A stretch of DNA of 64,000 nt. Origin: Muribaculaceae bacterium (GTDB lineage: Bacteria; Bacteroidota; Bacteroidia; Bacteroidales; Muribaculaceae). The translations under genes and the position numbers were made by a program. The stretch lies in NCBI GenBank assembly GCA_017557625.1, contig JAFYYG010000052.1, positions 21,954 to 85,953 of the forward strand. Direction: 5' to 3'. Positions 46,049-54,682 of this stretch are shown here, piece by piece; the stretch's first letter is position 1, and each line of letters opens with the position of its first letter. The notes under the pieces are model-generated. The model made no database searches. It was not told the origin of the DNA and saw nothing but the letters and a program-made list of their open reading frames with translations.

Positions 46049-47083
46049 TCATCTCATCAGCTCTCCAATCGAGGTGATGAGGTTTACCATGAAGGTTGTG
46101 GCACCGGTGTGGGGTTGTGCGAAGGCTACGCCGAAACCGAAGGCCTTGACTTTCATGCCACCGCCAATAGAGAATCCCGAGAGGAAGTTGCGCTTGTAGG
46201 TGCTCATGTCGGTGCGAGTCTTGTAGTTGTAGCCTGCTGCGATGTAGATGTTGCTTGAGGGCAGGTACTCAATGCCGAAGACGAGATGCCGGAACAGGTT
46301 GCTGGCAAACTTGTTTTTCTCTACCAGGTCGCTCGAGGTGTTGCTCTTGTCGGATGGCTCGTAATAGGGGAGTTTCCATTTAGTGAGGTTGTAGGCGGTG
46401 ACCGAGAGTCGGAAGGGCGTTGAGCCAAGTCCTTTGGTAAATCCCAATTGAATATCCCAGGGCAGCTTGTCGCGAGTGTCGTTGAATTTCTTGACCTGAC
46501 CTCCTAAGTTTTTTGCCACTAACGAAAGCGAGAGTTCGTTGTCGGGGTTGTAGTAGTTGACACCTAAGTCCACAGCTATGGCTCCTGCCGAGTAGGTCTC
46601 GTAGCTAGAGTGCACATACTTGAGGTTGATGCCACCACGCAGGCGGTCGCTGATGTCGTGAGAGTAGGTGAGAGTGAATGCCATGTCGCTGGCGCTAAAC
46701 TCACCAATTATTGCTCCGCTGGCATCGGTGGCGTTCATCTTGCCATAACCAAAATACTGAATCGCAGCACCAGCTGCGCCGTGCTCTCCCACGCCCTGAC
46801 CATAGCGCGCACCCATGAAGTTGGTGCCGCCAATGTAGCGCATATAGTTAAGTCCCACCTGGTGGTCAAATTCCTTGCCCAGCAGTGCGGGGTTCTGCTC
46901 CACGAGGTTGATGTCATCGTCAATAATGGTGATGTTGTGTCCACCTAAGGCATAAACATGCGACGACACAGGCACATTCAAGAACTGGTAAGCAGTGGTG
47001 CCGTCTTGAGCGAAAGCCGCAAAACAGTTTACCACCAAGAGCAGTAACGAGAGTATATTTTGGGTCCAAAATTTCATTGTCAT
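46049..47083 (-). CDS. porQ: type IX secretion system protein PorQ
   Basis: About 344 aa. Signal peptide (ILSLLLLVVNCFAAFAQ), then the PorQ opening TTAYQFLNVPVSSHVYALGG, NITIIDDDINLVEQNPALL and a beta-barrel-like protein to the end. PorQ and PorV are 14-strand outer-membrane proteins of the T9SS attachment complex; this explains the sorting tails on the proteins at 520-4383 and 33164-33697. In Porphyromonas, from memory, porQ lies directly beside cmk and ispH; here both follow 5 kb away with several genes in between. Start: ATG at 47083 (or 47077); an upstream TTG at 47125 is less likely. Confidence 0.85.
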   Translation of the reverse strand: MTMKFWTQNILSLLLLVVNCFAAFAQDGTTAYQFLNVPVSSHVYALGGHNITIIDDDINLVEQNPALLGKEFDHQVGLNYMRYIGGTNFMGARYGQGVGEHGAAGAAIQYFGYGKMNATDASGAIIGEFSASDMAFTLTYSHDISDRLRGGINLKYVHSSYETYSAGAIAVDLGVNYYNPDNELSLSLVAKNLGGQVKKFNDTRDKLPWDIQLGFTKGLGSTPFRLSVTAYNLTKWKLPYYEPSDKSNTSSDLVEKNKFASNLFRHLVFGIEYLPSSNIYIAAGYNYKTRTDMSTYKRNFLSGFSIGGGMKVKAFGFGVAFAQPHTGATTFMVNLITSIGELMR

Positions 47084-47238
47084 TTTATTATAACGATAAA
47101 AATGGCACAATAGTATTAATGGCAAGACTTTAAATAATAAAATGTTTAATTTTTCTTACATCATCAATGAAAAATGCATCATTTTGCAAAAAAACCAAAA
47201 ACCTTATTAATCATTACCAAAATGAAGTGCTGTAGTTG

Positions 47239-47268
47239 TTGTTTTTTATGAAATCACCATTATATTTG
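47239..47268 (+). promoter_or_regulatory. promoter of the TonB_C protein at 47350
   Basis: TTG (47239-47241), 19-nt spacer, TATATTTG (47261-47268), ~75-nt leader. Confidence 0.6.
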
Positions 47269-47349
47269 CAATGAAAATGTAACAAATCGTTCGAAAAAGT
47301 GTTGATACACGCTGTTTGATGCTTGCTAAAACTAACTGAAAATGCTGTT

Positions 47350-47802
47350 ATGAAGCTTTCTCGTTTATCATTATCATTGCTGCTTGTCGCTATGAGTGCA
47401 TTGCTTTTTGATGCCTCGGCACAGTATCGTAAGGTGACCACTTGCAACCCCTTGTCAAAAGGCAAGAATGGTTACAATATACTTGTATATGATTATGAGA
47501 CTGTTGATGTTCGTCCTCAGTTTCCTGGAGGTGAGCGAAGCATGATTAATTTCATCAACGAGACACGTGAGTATCCTTATAATGCATACCACAACCACAT
47601 TCAGGGTCGAGTATTGTGCAGTTTTGTTGTGGGTACTGACGGCAAGCTTTTTGACATACAGGTGATTCAGGGCTCTGGTGACGACAGTCTTGACCGTGAG
47701 GCGATGCGCGTTATCAGCAAGATGCCACGATGGGAAGTGGGCATGGTAAGCAACTCAAAGGTGAACGTGCGTTGTATTATCCCAATAGCCTTTAGGCTGT
47801 AA
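47350..47802 (+). CDS. stand-alone TonB C-terminal-domain protein, second copy
   Basis: About 150 aa. Signal peptide MKLSRLSLSLLLVAMSALLF...ASAQ, a short linker, then TonB_C (~45-150: VDVRPQFPGGERSMINFINETREYP, GRVLCSFVVGTDGKLFDIQVIQGSGDDSLDREAMRVISKMPRW). As in the protein at 40815, the N-terminal anchor and proline-rich spacer of true TonB are missing. The ATG at 47350 was chosen because the upstream TTG at 47323 would place residues before the signal peptide. Expression is monocistronic, with its own promoter and terminator. Confidence 0.8.
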   Translation: MKLSRLSLSLLLVAMSALLFDASAQYRKVTTCNPLSKGKNGYNILVYDYETVDVRPQFPGGERSMINFINETREYPYNAYHNHIQGRVLCSFVVGTDGKLFDIQVIQGSGDDSLDREAMRVISKMPRWEVGMVSNSKVNVRCIIPIAFRL

Positions 47803-47831
47803 GATGTTTTTGGGGGTTACGAATTTTAAGC

Positions 47832-47867
47832 GGCAGCACAATCAAGGTTGGTGGCTGCTGTTTTTTT
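47832..47867 (+). terminator. terminator of the TonB_C gene
   Basis: GCAGCACAATC pairs imperfectly with GGTTGGTGGCTGC, followed by TTTTTTTG on the plus strand. It lies against the stop of the convergent acyltransferase gene. Confidence 0.65.
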
Positions 47868-47868
47868 G

Positions 47869-49047
47869 TCATTCGTTGTTTATTGTCTTCAGTTTTGGTG
47901 CGGGGTATAGTTCCAGATAATACTGGTAGCCACATGCGAGCAGCATTGTGATGGCGAGGTAGATTAGAATCCAAAGGTAAAACTGGAGTGAGAGTCCCAC
48001 TTTAGGCCCGCCCCACATCACTTCGAAATACAAAGGCAGCCTGACGATGGGATGTACCACAAAAATGTATGCCGACAAGGCCCCAGTCCATGTGAGTGGT
48101 TTGATGGCAACGTTGAGTCTGTGCTGTATCGTTGCATTTTTTGCTTCAAAAAGTTTGACGAAGCTCACGCTTCCAGCAATCACTACCAAGTGTCCCCATA
48201 ACCAAGTGTGAAAGTTGAGGTTAACAAGCATCAGGGCAACAATAGCGGTGGTTGAAACTGTAGCAAGTGCCAATTTTGGTAGATGTGGGAAGCCATATCT
48301 CGCAACGAGCACACCTGTAGCAAATGGCAGCATGGCAACTACAGCATTATATCGCAAGTATCGGATGAAAAGATGTCGCTTCATTAGCGGTTCTTGTATT
48401 AGCCAAGCTGCGATCACCAGCGCTAGAGGAATGAACCATCTTAGCCACTTCCATTCTTGGTTTTTGATGTTGTGAGTGGGATATATGAAGATGCGATAAA
48501 TCACATATACCTCAAGCATTAGTCCAAAGAACCAGAATGGTCCAGGCATGATATTAAGCTCGGGTTCCTTCAGCACATTTATTATGAGTAGAAGTTGGGC
48601 AATAAAGTATTTTATCCAATCCTTAGGATAGAAAAAATCATATACAGCATGCACAAACAGTCCCACCAACAATCCCAGTAACATCAGTCGGAAAAGTTTT
48701 TTCCAGTGATAAATGATGAATTGCTCAGCTGTGGACTTTTCGCTCCTCTTGCCTTCATATTTCCTCACCAGTCCAAAGCCGCTCAAGAACAAGAAAATGG
48801 CGACCCCATAATGTCCAAAGAAGGAGAAAAATTGTATGGGGAGATACATGTCGATGTTTCCTCCTGTCAAATAGTGCCACATTCGCTGGCTGAAAGGATG
48901 GTTATAGTTGAACTCATTCTCCAGAATGATGACTTTGGGGTTGAGCCAGTGACAAAAGTTGTGGATGACGATGCTCAGAATCGCCACCCCGCGCAAGGCG
49001 TTGCATTGTGTCTTGCTCAATAAGTCATGTCCTTTCAAGGTAGTCAT
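47869..49047 (-). CDS. acyltransferase-3 family membrane protein, second copy
   Basis: 392 aa, about ten membrane segments. NALRGVAILSIVIHNFCHW carries the family Arg...His motif; FFGHYGVAIFLFLSGFGLVRKYEG, PGPFWFFGLMLEVYVIYRIFIYP and VARYGFPHLPKLALA align along the length with the protein at 30491-31603. Probably acylates a surface polysaccharide or lipid-linked sugar. It stands next to a Wzc-like kinase, which hints at exopolysaccharide, but no glycosyltransferase, Wzx or Wzy gene is in the window. Confidence 0.83.
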   Translation of the reverse strand: MTTLKGHDLLSKTQCNALRGVAILSIVIHNFCHWLNPKVIILENEFNYNHPFSQRMWHYLTGGNIDMYLPIQFFSFFGHYGVAIFLFLSGFGLVRKYEGKRSEKSTAEQFIIYHWKKLFRLMLLGLLVGLFVHAVYDFFYPKDWIKYFIAQLLLIINVLKEPELNIMPGPFWFFGLMLEVYVIYRIFIYPTHNIKNQEWKWLRWFIPLALVIAAWLIQEPLMKRHLFIRYLRYNAVVAMLPFATGVLVARYGFPHLPKLALATVSTTAIVALMLVNLNFHTWLWGHLVVIAGSVSFVKLFEAKNATIQHRLNVAIKPLTWTGALSAYIFVVHPIVRLPLYFEVMWGGPKVGLSLQFYLWILIYLAITMLLACGYQYYLELYPAPKLKTINNE

Positions 49048-49084
49048 GATAGGGGAAACAGAGAGAAGATGGTCATTGTATTAA

Positions 49085-49138
49085 ACAACCGTCGCGCAGG
49101 AGCAAGTGCCGTTGTGGTGCTAAGTGCGCGACGGTTGT
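49085..49138 (-). terminator. 14-bp perfect hairpin after the Wzc-like gene
   Basis: ACAACCGTCGCGCA (49085-49098) pairs exactly with TGCGCGACGGTTGT (49125-49138), loop 26 nt. On the minus strand it is followed by TTTAATAC. Confidence 0.7.
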
Positions 49139-49160
49139 GGTTAGAATTATCAACAATTTG

Positions 49161-51617
49161 TCAAGATTTTTTCTTCTTTTTCAAATTTAAACCCTTAAGG
49201 TTGATTTTTTTCTTCTTTTCTTGAGATGAGTTGCCATATCCGTAACCATATCCGTAACCATATCCGTAGTCGCCATAGCCATAACCGTAGCCATAGCTGT
49301 AACCTCCGTAGCCATAATTCTTCTTGCCAATCTTGATGTCGTTGATGAGAATAGTAAGGTTCTTGAGCTTCTTATCGTCGCTGGCTTTCTCAAGGTCGAG
49401 CAAGAACTTCTTGTCGATGAACCCGTCGCGTATCACATAAACTGTGAAGTCGGCAAAGCGGTTGATGAGCGATGCATCGGCAATCAGACCGAAAGGCACG
49501 GTGTCGAGGATGATGTAGTCATATTGTGTGCGAAGGGTGTCGATGAGTTCCTCAAGATGCTTGTTCATAAGCAGTCCAGTGGGGTTTGGAGGGATGGCAC
49601 CCATTGGCACGATGTCGAGATTCTCGTGAATGCTGCCCTTAATGATGATGTCATCTATGTTGGATGTCTTGCCCGAAAGGAACGAGCTAACACCAAAGTT
49701 GGTCTCGGCGTTGGCATATTCCGAGAATCGGCCTTTACGCAAGTCGAGATCGACTACGACAACCTTCTTGTTGACATAGGCATAGGTAAGAGCCAGGTTA
49801 AGTGCAATGAAGCTCTTACCCTCACCCGGTCGGGTTGAGGTGAACTGCATCACTGTACCCACACCTTCTTTGCTCTCGGCTATAAAGTCGAGATTTGCTC
49901 TTACGATTCTCAACGCCTCCGAGACTCTATCTACCGAATTCTCGGAAATGACAATCTCATCGTTCTTCTGACTGCTGTGCTTGCTGGGAATTTCTCCCAC
50001 AATAGGAATCTTGCAGTTCTCCTCCACATCGTGGCGAGAGTGAATCTTTGTGTCAAGCGACAGAATCCAATAAATCAGGTAGAGGATGATGGCAGGAATA
50101 AGCAAACCGATAAGCAGACCAATAGCGAGGAATCGGGTTGTGTTGGGTGAGATGGGTGATCCACTGCCTGTGGCACTCTCAATAACCTTGGCATTGGGCT
50201 CAGTGATGGCAATTTGCAGTGCGTTCTCCTCTCGCTTGTTAAGCAGATAGAGGAAGAGTTGCTCTTTCACATTCTGCTGGCGGGTTACCTCCATGATAGA
50301 TTTCTCATGCTCGGGCATCACTTGTCGTCCTGCCTGAGCTGTTGAGGCTTGGGCTTGGGCTTGAGATGTCTGAGCGCTGAGCTTGCTGATATATCTGTTG
50401 ATAGAGCTCTGAATGTTAGCCTTTTGGGCGCTCATTTCACTTTGTAGCTGTGCAATCACTGGGTTTTCGCCTGTGGCGGTAGTTGAAATCTTTTGGTATC
50501 TGAGCATATTGTCATTATAGGCCTTGATTTGGCTCTCGATACCAGCATCGGCAATGCCTATATTACTTGGCAGTAGTGAATTGTCATCAGCACTATTAAT
50601 ATATCCTTGCATGCTTGTGGCAATGCTAAGCTGTAGGTTGGCGTCGGCGGCATTCTCCTGATATCTCATTCCCGAAGAAGCGTCGGCATACATTGCCGCA
50701 TTGGCACTTGCTGACTTGAGTTGCGCGATGCGGCTATCAACGCCACTTAGATCTTGTGAGATAGCATTGATGCGCTCAGCGATAAAGTCCTCAGTATTAC
50801 GTGCCACACGGTTCTTGTCTTCGATGCCGTCTTGGTTATAGGCCACAATCAGTGCGTTGAGGATGTCGATGCCAAGATCGTTGTTGTCGGTGGTGATAGA
50901 GAGTTTAAGCACGTCGCTCATCTTATCGGCCATTTCCACTTTCAAAGCACTTATATATTTCTTGGCAGCGCTGTTGACGGTATATACTTTTGCAATTACC
51001 GTATAATCTACATATTGTGTGTTGAAAATTTTTGATTTGACAACTGCGACGGGACCATAGGGTGTCTTGACCCTGTTGCCAAACTCTGCCTCTTGCCAGT
51101 TTTTGCCACCATTGACAGCAAATTTAAACTTCGACTCGCTCAGAGGCACGATAGAAATAGAATAATTGGTCTTCGCATCTTCCAATGGCATGATTTCTAC
51201 TGGTGAGTGCTTGTAAGTGTTGATTTCACGCAGATACACCTTGCCATAGTATTGAATGTTGAGGCCCAAATAGGAAACTACATTCTCCATAAGTTTGGTG
51301 GATTTGAGTTTGTGGGTCTCGTTGGCTATATCGTTGGTGACAATATTCACTCCCAAATCTCCAAACACCTGTGCCTGGCTTCCTGCTTGCTTGCTGGTTT
51401 CTGTAGTGAGCATGATAGTAGCCGATGCGTTGTATAACTTAGGTTCGGACTTGCTCTTGAGCAAAGCTAAGCAGGTGCAGATTATCGCTGATATCACAAA
51501 CCAATACCAGTTGTGAATACAAGCATTGAAAAATGCCTTGATGGGTATTGATGTGGTGAAGTTCTTTTTCTTCTTCTCACTATTGCTCGAAGGTGTTTCT
51601 TGAATAATCTCTTGCAT
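49161..51617 (-). CDS. Wzc-like polysaccharide co-polymerase / tyrosine autokinase with Tyr-Gly tail
   Basis: 818 aa. Wzz domain between two membrane segments (~38-58 and ~502-528) with a coiled-coil-rich periplasmic part. Cytoplasmic BY-kinase domain: Walker A STRPGEGKSF (~598), Walker A' VVVVDLDLRKG, Walker B YIILDTVP. The C-terminal tyrosine cluster is extreme: about 15 Tyr alternating with Gly (YGYGGYSYGYGYGYGDYGYG), residues ~766-797, then a polylysine end (KKKKINLKGLNLKKKKKS). Such kinases control chain length of exported polysaccharides through phosphorylation of the tail. No wza, wzx or wzy gene is adjacent. Its own promoter is at 51663-51692. Confidence 0.9.
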   Translation of the reverse strand: MQEIIQETPSSNSEKKKKNFTTSIPIKAFFNACIHNWYWFVISAIICTCLALLKSKSEPKLYNASATIMLTTETSKQAGSQAQVFGDLGVNIVTNDIANETHKLKSTKLMENVVSYLGLNIQYYGKVYLREINTYKHSPVEIMPLEDAKTNYSISIVPLSESKFKFAVNGGKNWQEAEFGNRVKTPYGPVAVVKSKIFNTQYVDYTVIAKVYTVNSAAKKYISALKVEMADKMSDVLKLSITTDNNDLGIDILNALIVAYNQDGIEDKNRVARNTEDFIAERINAISQDLSGVDSRIAQLKSASANAAMYADASSGMRYQENAADANLQLSIATSMQGYINSADDNSLLPSNIGIADAGIESQIKAYNDNMLRYQKISTTATGENPVIAQLQSEMSAQKANIQSSINRYISKLSAQTSQAQAQASTAQAGRQVMPEHEKSIMEVTRQQNVKEQLFLYLLNKREENALQIAITEPNAKVIESATGSGSPISPNTTRFLAIGLLIGLLIPAIILYLIYWILSLDTKIHSRHDVEENCKIPIVGEIPSKHSSQKNDEIVISENSVDRVSEALRIVRANLDFIAESKEGVGTVMQFTSTRPGEGKSFIALNLALTYAYVNKKVVVVDLDLRKGRFSEYANAETNFGVSSFLSGKTSNIDDIIIKGSIHENLDIVPMGAIPPNPTGLLMNKHLEELIDTLRTQYDYIILDTVPFGLIADASLINRFADFTVYVIRDGFIDKKFLLDLEKASDDKKLKNLTILINDIKIGKKNYGYGGYSYGYGYGYGDYGYGYGYGYGYGNSSQEKKKKINLKGLNLKKKKKS

Positions 51618-51662
51618 ATTCCAGAAATATAGTTTTGTTTATAATACTTTTGTTTAAACGTG

Positions 51663-51692
51663 CAAAGTTAAGTATATTTTTCCTATTCACAA
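51663..51692 (-). promoter_or_regulatory. promoter of the Wzc-like gene
   Basis: Minus strand TTG (51690-51692), 19-nt spacer, TAACTTTG (51663-51670), ~40-nt leader. Confidence 0.65.
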
Positions 51693-51780
51693 TAATTATA
51701 AGGTGGAAAATTGCATATTTCTATGAAAAGTGGCGTAAAGTGGTGTTGTGTCAAGGGGATAGGTAGAGGAAAAGATTAAA

Positions 51781-51830
51781 CCCGAATCGGTCATTAGGCG
51801 AAACGGTTGTTTTTTAATGACCGATTTGGG
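51781..51830. repeat. 16-bp-arm hairpin between divergent wzc and cmk promoters
   Basis: CCCGAATCGGTCATTA (51781-51796) pairs with TAATGACCGATTTGGG (51815-51830) with one G-T pair and an 18-nt loop. It is not behind any gene in either direction, so a terminator role is unclear. The outer word (ACCGATTCGGGTTT on minus) also occurs right at the stop of the gene ending at 41297. The rest of the 401-bp gap (51618-52018) holds only the two promoters and spacer words. Confidence 0.55.
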
Positions 51831-51896
51831 ATAAAGATAGTAGATTGGATAAAGAATGAAAGAAGTCAATGAAAATTTTTAGACAATCCCTGGAAA

Positions 51897-51930
51897 TTTG
51901 TGTGAATTTGAAAAAAATATCTTATCTTTG
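51897..51930 (+). promoter_or_regulatory. promoter of cmk-ispH
   Basis: TTTG (51897-51900), 22-nt spacer, TATCTTTG (51923-51930). The leader then passes through the word spacer at 51950-52015. Confidence 0.6.
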
Positions 51931-51949
51931 CGCTTGTTTACAAGATCAC

Positions 51950-52016
51950 TTGTTAACTAAAAAACTAACTGCTCGTCAACTTGTCAATTCGTTAACTTGT
52001 TAACTAAAAAATATCT
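51950..52016 (+). repeat. GTTAACTAAAA / AACTTGTCAATTCG word spacer before cmk
   Basis: Degenerate repeats of TTGTTAACTAAAAAACTAAC and TCAACTTGTCAATTCGTTAA. Similar AACTTGTTAACT words precede other starts. Confidence 0.55.
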
Positions 52017-52018
52017 TC

Positions 52019-52714
52019 ATGAAACAGAAACGTATTACTGTAGCTATCGACGGTCATTCGTCATGTGGTAAAAGCACAATGGCAAAGGCCCTTGCCAAGC
52101 GTGTGGGTTATGCCTACATCGACACCGGCGCCATGTACCGCGCTGTGACTCTCTACTGCCTTGAGCACGACATGATTAAGGGCGACGAGGTGAACAAGCC
52201 CCGTTTGCGCCGCCACATCCCCAAGATTGAAATCACCTTCCAGGTCAATGAGGAAGGCAAGAGCGACACTTACCTCAACGGCAAGAACGTGGAGAAGGAA
52301 ATCCGCGGCATGGAAGTGAGCAACAAGGTGAGTCTCGTGTCGGCGATAGGCTTCGTGCGTCGCGCCATGGTAGCCCAGCAGCAGGCGATGGGCAAGAATA
52401 AGGGCATCGTGATGGACGGCCGCGACATTGGCACCGTGGTGTTCCCCGACGCCGAGCTCAAAGTGTTCATCACCGCCAGCGCCGAGGTGCGCGCCGAGCG
52501 CCGCTTCAAGGAGCTGCAAAGCAAAGGCGATACCACCACTACCTTTGAGGAAGTGCTTGCCAACGTGCAAGAGCGCGATCTGCTCGACTCCACCCGCAAG
52601 GAAAGCCCCCTGCGTCAAGCCGACGACGCCCTTCTGCTCGACAACTCCAACCTTACCATTGAGCAACAAGACCAGTGGCTGTATGAGCAGTTCAAGCTCC
52701 GCTTGAAAGGTTAG
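52019..52714 (+). CDS. cmk: cytidylate kinase
   Basis: 231 aa. P-loop [21 protein letters not shown] at the N terminus, [15 protein letters not shown] (~33), [29 protein letters not shown] (~125) and [15 protein letters not shown]. It phosphorylates CMP and dCMP. Followed 74 bp later by ispH, the pairing commonly seen with porQ in this phylum. Leu/Arg-rich C terminus ([11 protein letters not shown]) runs into GTTAGAGTTTAG spacer words that supply the TAG stop. Confidence 0.95.
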   Translation: MKQKRITVAIDGHSSCGKSTMAKALAKRVGYAYIDTGAMYRAVTLYCLEHDMIKGDEVNKPRLRRHIPKIEITFQVNEEGKSDTYLNGKNVEKEIRGMEVSNKVSLVSAIGFVRRAMVAQQQAMGKNKGIVMDGRDIGTVVFPDAELKVFITASAEVRAERRFKELQSKGDTTTTFEEVLANVQERDLLDSTRKESPLRQADDALLLDNSNLTIEQQDQWLYEQFKLRLKG

Positions 52715-52768
52715 AGTTTAGAGGTTTGTGCTGTGCATAAAAGTTTAGAGGTAACCACTAAACTTTTT
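52711..52768 (+). repeat. GTTTAGAGGT spacer words between cmk and ispH
   Basis: GTTAGAGTTTAGAGGTTTG after the cmk stop, then AAAGTTTAGAGGTAACCACT and an inverted AACTTTTTTAAAACG; the spacer partly self-complements (AGTTTAG ... CTAAACT). Confidence 0.55.
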
Positions 52769-52788
52769 TAAAACGCGTTTTAAAAACA

Positions 52789-53655
52789 ATGGACATCGAA
52801 ATTGACAACGGTTCAGGGTTCTGCTTTGGGGTGACGACTGCCATCCACAAGGCCGAGGAGGAGCTCGACAAGACAGGACATCTGTTCTGCCTGGGCGACA
52901 TCGTGCACAACAGCAACGAGGTGGAGCGGCTAAAGCACAAAGGCCTTGTGACCATTACTCACGAGCAGCTGCAGCAGCTGCACGATGTGAAGGTCCTGCT
53001 CCGAGCCCATGGCGAGCCACCCGAGACCTACGAAACAGCCCGCCGCAACAACATCGAGATTATCGATGCCACCTGCCCTGTGGTGCTCCAGCTGCAACGC
53101 CGCATCCGCAAGAGCTACAATGAGCACAAAGATGAGGCGTTACCGCAAATCATCATCTACGGCAAGCGCGGACATGCCGAGGTCAACGGCTTGGTGGGGC
53201 AGACCGAAGGCTCGGCAATCGTCATCGAGAGCCTCGCCGAGATCGACAAGATAGATTTCGACCGCGACATATATCTCTATTCCCAGACCACCAAGTCGCT
53301 GCAGGGTTTCAAGACCATTGTTGAGGAGATTAAGCATCGCATAGGTTCTGACGTGGAATTCTTCAGCTTCGACACAATCTGCCGCTCAGTCGCGAACCGC
53401 ATCCCGCAAATCCGCGCATTCGCTTCGCGTCATGAGCTGGTGCTCTTTGTGTGTGGCAAGAAGTCGAGCAACGGCCGCAACCTCTTTAACGAGTGCATTG
53501 ATGCCAACCCCAACTCCCACCTTATCAGCAACGAGAACGACATTGACCCCCATTGGCTCGAGGGCATCAACAGCGTAGGAATATGTGGCGCCACCTCCAC
53601 ACCACGTTGGCTTATGACACAGGTCAAAGAGCATATTTTAAGTAGTAAATGTTAA
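52789..53655 (+). CDS. ispH: 4-hydroxy-3-methylbut-2-enyl diphosphate reductase
   Basis: 288 aa. The three cluster-ligating cysteines are visible: GSGFCFGV (Cys12), DATCPVV (~97) and DTICRSVANR (~197 equivalent). The signature VCGKKSSNGRNLF and GATSTPRW are also present. Last step of the MEP isoprenoid pathway, making IPP and DMAPP; needs an Fe-S cluster of the kind Suf supplies. Operonic with cmk. Confidence 0.95.
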   Translation: MDIEIDNGSGFCFGVTTAIHKAEEELDKTGHLFCLGDIVHNSNEVERLKHKGLVTITHEQLQQLHDVKVLLRAHGEPPETYETARRNNIEIIDATCPVVLQLQRRIRKSYNEHKDEALPQIIIYGKRGHAEVNGLVGQTEGSAIVIESLAEIDKIDFDRDIYLYSQTTKSLQGFKTIVEEIKHRIGSDVEFFSFDTICRSVANRIPQIRAFASRHELVLFVCGKKSSNGRNLFNECIDANPNSHLISNENDIDPHWLEGINSVGICGATSTPRWLMTQVKEHILSSKC

Positions 53656-53718
53656 GTCTAAATTATCTAGAACATCTAGAAATATCTCAATAATAAACGA
53701 CCAACGATAAACGAAACA
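53656..53718 (+). repeat. TCTAGA-word and AACGA-word spacer after ispH
   Basis: ATTATCTAGAACATCTAGAA followed by CGACCAACGATAAACGAAAC before the next ATG. Confidence 0.5.
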
Positions 53719-53719
53719 A

Positions 53720-54619
53720 ATGACCAAACGCACGCTTTTAATCATTATAGGATTGTTGGTGCTACTCGATGTGGCGGCGATAATCATCTATATGTCAGAT
53801 CATAAAACCCGTGATGGCAAGAGTCCGCTAGACTTTACCATCGAAAAGAGCAATGAGGTGACCAAAGCCGACACTATTCCCAGCAAGACATCGCCCGACA
53901 AATTTGAGACCATTGAAGACACTGTCAACTACATCTCTGACGACAAGGTGGAAGATGGTGGTGAGATGAAGAGGATGACAGCAGCGGTAATTGTAAAACT
54001 TGTTTGGCCAAAGGAAATCAACGACACCACTTATTTCCCAGAACTACAAAATGCACTGATGACAAAGCTCACAGGCAAGACCTATATCAACGTTAAGCAG
54101 ATGGTGGCTGACCTCACGGGCCATCCGAAATTTGTCAAACCAACGACACATGGCAAATTGACATACAAAGACTTCAGCTCAAGTCGCGGCGCCAGCCACA
54201 CCACACGGTGCTACACCGTGCAGCCACACTTCAACACTTACTCTCGTCTAGAGATGATGGTAGTCATCGAGACCTTCGATGGAGGCAAAGAATCACGCAC
54301 CTTCAGTATAGTACATTATGACCGCGAAAAAGGCAAAATCATCACCCTTGACCAAGTTTTTGACAAATCCTCTACAAGCGATGTCGTTGCTTTAATCAAC
54401 CAGGGTATCGAGAGTAAAATGATAAAGGAAAATGTGAATATGCATGAGGTGGACAGCATCCCTAAGGAATTCATACTGGGTGATAAATATGTCTTTTTCT
54501 ATGTAGAACAAAACTCCAATTACTACGAGATAAGAGTGAGAAACGAAGAACTCAATCCATTCTTTACCGAATATTACCAAACTTTGATAATCAACGACAC
54601 TAAACTAGTGCGGTACTAA
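53720..54619 (+). CDS. membrane-anchored protein with DUF3298-like C-terminal region
   Basis: 299 aa. One N-terminal membrane segment (LLIIIGLLVLLDVAAIIIYM), a polar linker (~30-80), and a mixed alpha/beta periplasmic domain. FSIVHYDREKGKIITLDQVFD, a helical VVALINQGIESKM and IPKEFILGDKYVFFYVEQNSNYY fit the DUF3298/RsiV-like pattern (a strand, KxLTLDDLF-like, helix, FyyeP-like). I rate that match as moderate. DUF3298 domains bind or inspect cell-wall material or proteins outside the membrane. Role here unknown. 63 bp before the next gene. Confidence 0.55.
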   Translation: MTKRTLLIIIGLLVLLDVAAIIIYMSDHKTRDGKSPLDFTIEKSNEVTKADTIPSKTSPDKFETIEDTVNYISDDKVEDGGEMKRMTAAVIVKLVWPKEINDTTYFPELQNALMTKLTGKTYINVKQMVADLTGHPKFVKPTTHGKLTYKDFSSSRGASHTTRCYTVQPHFNTYSRLEMMVVIETFDGGKESRTFSIVHYDREKGKIITLDQVFDKSSTSDVVALINQGIESKMIKENVNMHEVDSIPKEFILGDKYVFFYVEQNSNYYEIRVRNEELNPFFTEYYQTLIINDTKLVRY

Positions 54620-54682
54620 ATAAGGGAGTAGAGAGTAAAAATTAGGAGATTAAAATAAGGGGCATTCCGTCCATTCACGACA

